A stretch of 10,950 nucleotides of DNA from JBKEDS01 sp047975545 (lineage in GTDB: Bacteria; Bacteroidota; Bacteroidia; Flavobacteriales; Flavobacteriaceae): contig JBKEDS010000048.1 of assembly GCA_047975545.1 (NCBI GenBank), positions 1 through 10,950 of the forward strand, given 5' to 3'. The position numbers were made by a program, and so were the translations under genes. Under the pieces are notes generated by a model, which worked only from the letters and a program-made list of their open reading frames with translations, had not been told where the DNA came from and searched no databases. Shown here piece after piece: positions 5,776 to 10,950 of the stretch (within the stretch, counting starts at the first letter, position 1; each line of letters starts with the position of its first letter).

Positions 5776-8700
5776 CTATTTAACCACAAATTTGGCCGAG
5801 GCCATTTTGCCCGATGTTTTGCTGTATGCTTTTATAAAATACATCCCTGCCGACAGGCCTTTGGTGCTTATTACGGGGCGGTTTGATGTTTTTTGTATTT
5901 TGCCCATAATATCGTAAACCTCAAAAATGGCATTACCGTTAAACGCTTTTGGCGTACTTATGTGCAAATCGGCACCCGATATTATCGGGTTGGGATAAAT
6001 TAATATAGAAACATTTGTATTTTCAATGGTATTTGTGTTTAACGTGGTGTCGTCTTTACCCAAATCGCTTTCTTCTACCACGCCCAAACTAAATTCGGCT
6101 ACTTGTATGGTACTGCTGGTATTTGTATCCCATTCGGTAATAACCAGCTTAACATAACGGTAGTTAACTTCGGGAAACTCAACTTTAACTTCGGCTACAT
6201 CGGTAGCAATGGCCACATTTTCAACTATTGGGGTAAATTCCAATGGCTCGGTTTCCGAATTACTGCCATAAAACGACACTTTGCTCGCCCGTAACGATGC
6301 GGAATTATTTCCGGTACGATGCCTATATATAAAAGAGCTAAAGTCTTGCGCCGTTTGCAGGTCTATGGTAAACGACGGCTGTATTTCTGTAGTTTGGTTA
6401 TCGATTCCGCCAAAGGTCTTTCCGGGTTTTACAAAAAGAAAGGCTGTATTATTGTCCCCATCGATTATATACGCCTCTTGGTCGCCACCAACGGTAGTAT
6501 CCGTAGGCCCTTCGATAGAGGTGGTAATAATCCAACCGGAATTATCCAACAAAACGTCCTTACCGGAATAAAGGGGCAAATCTTCATTAATTACAAATTT
6601 TATGGATTGTCCAAGGTGCGGATTGGTAGCACTGTACGTTATTAGTTTGGGTTCGCTAACCGATGGCGCAATAATACCTATATTAATAGGCGTTGCGCTG
6701 TTTTGCGGGTCGGCTACATAAGCAATGGTTTCGGCTTGGTCCACATCCTTAACCAACATGGTACAGCCGGTATCGGTTTCAATTTCCAGCCCGCTATCGC
6801 TCTTAAACGAAGCGGCCTTGTGGAATACCAATCCGTAAACTTTTTGTTCTTTATGATAAACAGCCTGTAACGAATCGGAATTAATAAGGATTTCAATTTT
6901 ATTTGAAACATTATACGAGGCCGCTGCGCTTGCCGATGCCAAGCCGGGTACGATAACATAAGCGTATTTGCCATCGGTGGGGTCGGTACCGTGGTTAAAC
7001 GATAGGGTAAACACATCCTTGGTAACGGTTGGCACGTCGGCATAATTGGTGTTTATGGCGTTCCAATCGCCGCTTTGTTGTTGGGCAGTTAGGTTAACGG
7101 TGCCGTCCTCGGTTTCAGGGAAAAAGTAGCCCACTTTGTCGTGGTACGCCCAATCGATATTATCGGTATAATTGTAGCTTCCCGTAGTAAACGTGGATGT
7201 GTTTCCGCCATTGGACGATACGGTAATGCCGCCGTCCTGCACGCATTGGTTAACCGTAGTGTTTACTTGTAATCCGGAAGTTGATGCAATGCTGTTGCCC
7301 AAGCAAACTACCTCGTTATTAAAAAAGAACCAGGCTTTATTAGCCGATGTGTTAATGCCGCTATACGTGTCTTTATATTGGTAGGCCGAAACGGCATTTA
7401 GGCTATCGGTTACGCCCCCTGCAAACGACGATTCGCCATATTTAATATAACTTGAAGCCTTGGGGATGGTGGTAAACTCGGGAGCGGTAACCCCGGGAAT
7501 TTTAGCCCAGTTCCAAACGGGAAAAATGTTATAGTATTCGTCGCCTTCAACAAAAATACCCGTAGCGCCGTCGGACAAAAAGTATTGTTTTAAGCCTTCG
7601 CCGTTACCTTCCGAAATTTCGTTGCGTACCGTTCGGGTTGAGGACAAGCGCAAATCGACCATATAATTGGGTTGGTTGTGCAGGGTGTAATCCGAACGGT
7701 AATAATGGATGCTCCACGGCTGAACTTCGTAGCTTGCCGCTTCTTCGCCTTTTAATCTGGAAATAATATTGCCGTACACTTGTTGGTTGGTTGGGTCCAC
7801 CGATTCCATACGTTCAAAAATACTGGTATCGTTTGTTTTTTTTGTGGCTTCGGGTCTGGTAGAAGCGCGGCCAATGGTGTTAAACGCCATGTATTCGCCC
7901 CGAAAAATATTAATATAAGAATCGGCTACAAACGTACTGAGTATTTCCAGCTTGTCCGATGGCATTTCGTAATCGGTTCCCGTACCCACGGCGTATCCTG
8001 CCGCTTTGGTAATACCGTCCAAAAACACACGACCATACGAACCCGTATACAATTGGCGACCGTGCTGGGTATACGAATTGTCGTATTGTATGCCCTCGGC
8101 CCCGGTTGTTAACGCAATAGGCGAATAAATGTAATCCATGGATTCCTTTAACAAAACGGCATTTTGCGTTAGGCAAGCACGGTACATGTAATGCAAGGCT
8201 ACATCAACACGGTTGGCCCCGGTTTGTGCGCTTGGGCTGCCTTGGTTTCCCATTCGCGTAATAACAGCGTTTAAAAGGGTTTCACCAATTTTTTCGGCTC
8301 CCAAATAATCGATTAAAATAAGGAACTGCCCCATACGCTGTGGCTCGGCAATTTCGTTATACCACCAGTTGTTGGAGCCCGGGTTGGTGTCCTGCCAATA
8401 TTGGAGCATGGCCTCCATATTGTTTTTTAAGTTGCTGTTTTCATAATAACTACTGGTTTCGGTAGTATAGGCCAGTGCCATGGTAATTATTCGGTTTAAA
8501 TGAATTTCGGGCGGCCAGTTGGTGCGAACGGTCGAGGTATAATCCACATCGGTAAACGAGCCATTGCCGTTGGTTTGTAAATCGGTTAAGTAAGACGCCA
8601 CATCGGTATCTAACTGGGCAATGCTGCTGGGCATCTTCTCCTTAATAATATCGGCAATAATACGTTCCTCAAATATATCGAAAACCGACCTATCGGCCAC

Positions 8701-10320
8701 ATTAACCGTGCAAGTTGCGGTTAAGCTGCCTGCCGTTGCGGTAATGGTAGCCGTACCGGAACTTATACATTTAATTTTATTATCGGCTGTAATTTCTACA
8801 ATCGTATTATCCGATGAACTTAAGGTAAAACTTTTATCGGCCACAAATATGGGGGCAAATCTAACAGTTAATGCTTCAATATCGTCTACCACAAAATCGT
8901 ATGTTTCGTTTTCAAAAGCTATTGCGGTTGGGGCTACGGCATCGCCCCTGCAAACAATCGAGGTGGCGTAATCTACGGGACTTGTGTAGCTGCCCTGCAT
9001 CCAAACAACGTCTATGGGTGCGGTTGCGGGGGCATTTTGCACACGATTTGGGCGTATGTTAACCGTGCCAGAGGCCGTTCCGGATGTTATGGCTTCGGTT
9101 TCCGCCCAAGTAGCGCCGTTATCCGTGGTGGTATATTTGTAAATTTCAAAAATACCGCTACCATTTCTTTTGGATAAGTAAACGGTGGATAAATCGTTGG
9201 GGGCAAAAGTAATGCCACCGGACGAGAAGGCGTGTGCGGGAAATGATGCCGAATAATTAAAGGCAGAAGAAGTAGAAGTATAAGCCGTTGTGGCAAGCCC
9301 ATCGCCCATACTGGTTATTTCGGCACTTACCCATTGGCTACTGCTACTGTCCCATCGGGCTTGGTTATAGGTGTGGCTGGTACCGTCGGGGTTAAAGGTG
9401 GCATATAATACTACGGGGTTGCCGTTGCCATCTAACTGAATATCGTAAGCCCATGCTTTTTTGTTATCGGTTTCTTCGCTATAAATAATATCGGGGGGCG
9501 AGGCAGGGTTTATATCCGCCCTAACAATTTCGGTACCATCGGCTTTATAAAGTTCAAAGTTTATTTGTGTGGAAGTAGAAGTGGCTTTAAGCCTCATATA
9601 ATGTACGGAACCTTTATCGCCATAGAAATAATCGCCATTTACACCACCACTGGCCAATTGCGTAAATACAATATGTATATCGCCATTGTTATCTTGGCAG
9701 GCCCGCATATACGGAACATCCAACCTTACATTGCGATTATTACTATTATTTCCGGTACCGTAAATGCCCCGGCGTTTATTGTCTAAACTCGAATCAACGG
9801 TTTGGGCAGTCGATGCGTTAAGCCCTGACACAAATGCCACGCCAACAGTATTTTTGTTACGATATAACACATAAACATCGTTATTAATGGCAAAAGGCAA
9901 AGTACCTCCCACACCATAAGCATTGCCTTCTCTTACAGCAGACCATGCCGTAATATCTTCAGTATTAGTTGTTACCCACGCAAAGTATTTGCCCTCTCCA
10001 TCATTTTTAGAGGAAAACAACAGTATTTGCCCGTTTTGCCTAACCAATAAGGCAGGCGAGGCAAAATCGCCCAAATAATTAGAGGCTACTATTTTTTCAT
10101 CATAAGTGCCATCGGTATGGTTGTACGATGCCGCCACCAACGATTTATCGGTATTTACCCAAGCAAAATACGATTTACCGTTGTAATACACCGCACTGGG
10201 CTGCGAATTTACGGACCAAGCGCCGTCGTTGGACAAAGGTACGGTAACCTTTTGTGCGTTTACGGTGCTGCAACCCAAGAGCAACGCCAAAACGATACTG
10301 AATAGTGGATTAATTTTCAT
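5776..10320 (-). CDS. Multimodular T9SS-secreted polysaccharide lyase: BNR_4 propeller + Big_2 + PL8 lyase + F5/8 type C
   Basis: This 1514-residue protein has several modules. A signal peptide spans 1-23 (LALLLGCSTVNAQ). A BNR_4-type beta-propeller covers about 24-455 (SPALLVRQNGQILLF, AWAYDIQLDGNGNPVVLYA, GGITFAPNDLSTVYLS, YKYTTTDNGATW). A Big_2 Ig-like domain lies at about 462-542 and a family PL8 lyase at about 546-1250. An F5/8 type C module (about 1254-1413) and a T9SS type-A tail (about 1437-1514: IYPNP, FEVYDIMGK, GLSAGMYFIKA, FVVK) close it. The PL8 part has the WWYNEI-x-x-PQRMG motif. Asn703, His753 and Tyr762 have the same 50- and 9-residue spacing as in known PL8 enzymes (N349/H399/Y408 of pneumococcal hyaluronate lyase). 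Arg818 and Arg822 follow, and a candidate Glu lies among 901-908. PL8 enzymes cleave uronic-acid polysaccharides (hyaluronan, chondroitin, xanthan, glucuronan) by beta-elimination; the substrate cannot be fixed here. The propeller may bind or cleave a glycan. LLGC at 14-17 is lipobox-like, but the sorting tail favours ordinary export. Confidence 0.93.
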   Translation of the reverse strand: MKINPLFSIVLALLLGCSTVNAQKVTVPLSNDGAWSVNSQPSAVYYNGKSYFAWVNTDKSLVAASYNHTDGTYDEKIVASNYLGDFASPALLVRQNGQILLFSSKNDGEGKYFAWVTTNTEDITAWSAVREGNAYGVGGTLPFAINNDVYVLYRNKNTVGVAFVSGLNASTAQTVDSSLDNKRRGIYGTGNNSNNRNVRLDVPYMRACQDNNGDIHIVFTQLASGGVNGDYFYGDKGSVHYMRLKATSTSTQINFELYKADGTEIVRADINPASPPDIIYSEETDNKKAWAYDIQLDGNGNPVVLYATFNPDGTSHTYNQARWDSSSSQWVSAEITSMGDGLATTAYTSTSSAFNYSASFPAHAFSSGGITFAPNDLSTVYLSKRNGSGIFEIYKYTTTDNGATWAETEAITSGTASGTVNIRPNRVQNAPATAPIDVVWMQGSYTSPVDYATSIVCRGDAVAPTAIAFENETYDFVVDDIEALTVRFAPIFVADKSFTLSSSDNTIVEITADNKIKCISSGTATITATAGSLTATCTVNVADRSVFDIFEERIIADIIKEKMPSSIAQLDTDVASYLTDLQTNGNGSFTDVDYTSTVRTNWPPEIHLNRIITMALAYTTETSSYYENSNLKNNMEAMLQYWQDTNPGSNNWWYNEIAEPQRMGQFLILIDYLGAEKIGETLLNAVITRMGNQGSPSAQTGANRVDVALHYMYRACLTQNAVLLKESMDYIYSPIALTTGAEGIQYDNSYTQHGRQLYTGSYGRVFLDGITKAAGYAVGTGTDYEMPSDKLEILSTFVADSYINIFRGEYMAFNTIGRASTRPEATKKTNDTSIFERMESVDPTNQQVYGNIISRLKGEEAASYEVQPWSIHYYRSDYTLHNQPNYMVDLRLSSTRTVRNEISEGNGEGLKQYFLSDGATGIFVEGDEYYNIFPVWNWAKIPGVTAPEFTTIPKASSYIKYGESSFAGGVTDSLNAVSAYQYKDTYSGINTSANKAWFFFNNEVVCLGNSIASTSGLQVNTTVNQCVQDGGITVSSNGGNTSTFTTGSYNYTDNIDWAYHDKVGYFFPETEDGTVNLTAQQQSGDWNAINTNYADVPTVTKDVFTLSFNHGTDPTDGKYAYVIVPGLASASAAASYNVSNKIEILINSDSLQAVYHKEQKVYGLVFHKAASFKSDSGLEIETDTGCTMLVKDVDQAETIAYVADPQNSATPINIGIIAPSVSEPKLITYSATNPHLGQSIKFVINEDLPLYSGKDVLLDNSGWIITTSIEGPTDTTVGGDQEAYIIDGDNNTAFLFVKPGKTFGGIDNQTTEIQPSFTIDLQTAQDFSSFIYRHRTGNNSASLRASKVSFYGSNSETEPLEFTPIVENVAIATDVAEVKVEFPEVNYRYVKLVITEWDTNTSSTIQVAEFSLGVVEESDLGKDDTTLNTNTIENTNVSILIYPNPIISGADLHISTPKAFNGNAIFEVYDIMGKIQKTSNRPVISTKGLSAGMYFIKAYSKTSGKMASAKFVVK

Positions 10321-10660
10321 TTTTAGAATAGTGTTTATTTAGTTATTGTTTCATAGGCAGTAGGTTTTTTTAAGATTTGTTAAGGGCATTTTTATGGGTT
10401 GAAAAATTACGGCACAACTTTAAATCCATATTGCCTTAAATGGTTTTTTGTTTGTTGTTTTTGATTTTTTATGTTAAAATATTATGGGATTCTGTTTTTT
10501 TTCAAGAAAAAGCATTTCGGACTTCTGTTTTTTAGCTTTTTTAAGCTATTGTAGCAGCTTCATAAAAACACGGAAAAAAAATTACAGGAGAAAAAAATTA
10601 AACGGGCATACGGCTATAAAAACGAAAACAATTATTTTTGGCTTTCAAAAAACCAAAAAC
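10321..10660. other. AT-rich intergenic spacer (340 bp)
   Basis: The spacer lies between the lyase start and the tRNA gene, which are transcribed divergently. Apart from the candidate -7 element of the tRNA (10633-10640), I see only AT-rich sequence and homopolymer runs. The lyase promoter must lie here, but no TTTG/TAnnTTTG pair is evident on the minus strand. No ORF with plausible coding character is present. Confidence 0.6.
10633..10640 (+). promoter_or_regulatory. Candidate -7 promoter element for tRNA-Arg
   Basis: TATTTTTG matches the Bacteroidetes -7 consensus TAnnTTTG exactly and ends 20 bp before the tRNA's first base, giving a plausible short 5' leader. No TTTG or TTG is found at the -33 distance, so the call rests on the -7 box and position only. 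Confidence 0.4.
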
Positions 10661-10732
10661 GGCTCCATAGTTCAAGGGATAGAACAAAAGTTTCCTAATC
10701 TTTAGATCCAAGTTCGAGTCTTGGTGGAGTCA
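10661..10732 (+). tRNA. trnR: tRNA-Arg (anticodon CCT)
   Basis: A full 72-nt cloverleaf can be folded by hand. The acceptor stem GGCTCCA/TGGAGTC has one G-U pair. The D stem is GTTC/GAAC with loop AAGGGATA. The anticodon stem is AAAGT/TCTTT with loop TTCCTAA, placing anticodon CCT at 10694-10696. A 4-nt variable loop follows, then the T stem CCAAG/CTTGG with canonical loop TTCGAGT and discriminator A. CCA is not encoded and must be added afterwards. The innermost anticodon-stem pair (31-39) is T-T, a mild irregularity. The tRNA reads AGG arginine codons. Confidence 0.93.
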
Positions 10733-10739
10733 CAACATT

Positions 10740-10784
10740 AAAACCTTAATTAACTTAAAACAAGCTAATTAAGGTTTTTAATTT
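10740..10784 (+). terminator. AT-rich hairpin terminator after tRNA-Arg
   Basis: AAAACCTTAATTA (10740-10752) pairs perfectly with TAATTAAGGTTTT (10766-10778). CTT/AAG extends it inward after one mismatch, leaving the loop AAAAC. The stem runs into TTTTTAATTTT on the plus strand, starting 8 bp after the tRNA end. The A run before it makes it potentially bidirectional. The remaining sequence to 10950 is AT-rich with nothing recognisable. Confidence 0.8.
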
Positions 10785-10950
10785 TAGGTTATTCCGAAAA
10801 CTTGTTGAGGTTTTATAATTTGGGCTTTTTTTGTCTTTTTGTTGAGGGTAACAAAATGGTTAAATCTATTTTTTACACGAACAAATCCAAGTTAAACATT
10901 TGCTTTTTAAAATTTTAAAAATATTTTTAAAAAAGCCGTATTTTTTCTGA

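Noticed and set aside
5551..5886. Small frames on both strands across the repeat-rich spacer
   Set aside because: Their codons come from palindromic repeats, and they overlap the end of the lyase gene and its terminator.
10484..10705. 73-codon plus-strand frame ending inside the tRNA
   Set aside because: It overlaps most of a clear tRNA gene and is Lys/Phe-rich, as expected from AT-rich noncoding DNA.

Overview
The window looks like chromosome from a Flavobacteriia-type Bacteroidetes. Two complete secreted proteins end in type IX secretion (T9SS) type-A C-terminal sorting domains. A third carries the N-terminal leader and leucine-rich repeats typical of this group. Start codons lack Shine-Dalgarno sequences and sit behind A-rich leaders. 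Intergenic DNA is very AT-rich, and the tRNA encodes no CCA. The content is cell-surface and polysaccharide related, with no phage, plasmid or defence genes visible.

Layout. Positions 1-3296 (minus strand) hold a very large secreted protein that runs off the left edge: signal peptide, leucine-rich repeats (LRR), an Ig-like domain, then at least five fibronectin-III-like domains. The last two complete DNA units (291 bp each) are nearly identical. Positions 3297-3735 are a spacer with two hairpins and a degenerate dispersed repeat. Positions 3736-4254 (plus) encode a small membrane-anchored protein of unknown function. It converges on a minus-strand gene (4360-5208) for a 282-residue secreted protein consisting of one F5/8-type-C (discoidin/CBM32-like) module and a T9SS tail, with a strong intrinsic terminator at 4288-4327. 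Positions 5209-5775 are a spacer packed with palindromic REP/MITE-like elements, one of which serves as terminator for the next gene. Positions 5776-10320 (minus) encode a 1514-residue multimodular polysaccharide lyase: BNR_4 propeller, Big_2 Ig-like domain, PL8 lyase with catalytic Asn/His/Tyr/Arg present, F5/8 type C, and T9SS tail. The right end holds a tRNA-Arg(CCT) gene (10661-10732, plus) followed by an AT-rich terminator.

How it fits together. The lyase and the 282-residue protein share their whole C-terminal half (F5/8 module plus sorting tail). The small protein therefore looks like a stand-alone copy of the lyase's binding module with its own signal peptide. Both should be exported by Sec and T9SS and act on the same uronic-acid-containing polysaccharide at the cell surface or in the medium. 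No SusC/SusD pair, sulfatase or regulator lies in the window, so membership in a polysaccharide utilization locus cannot be decided here. The LRR/Ig/Fn3 protein is most likely a surface adhesin or scaffold and need not be linked to the polysaccharide genes.
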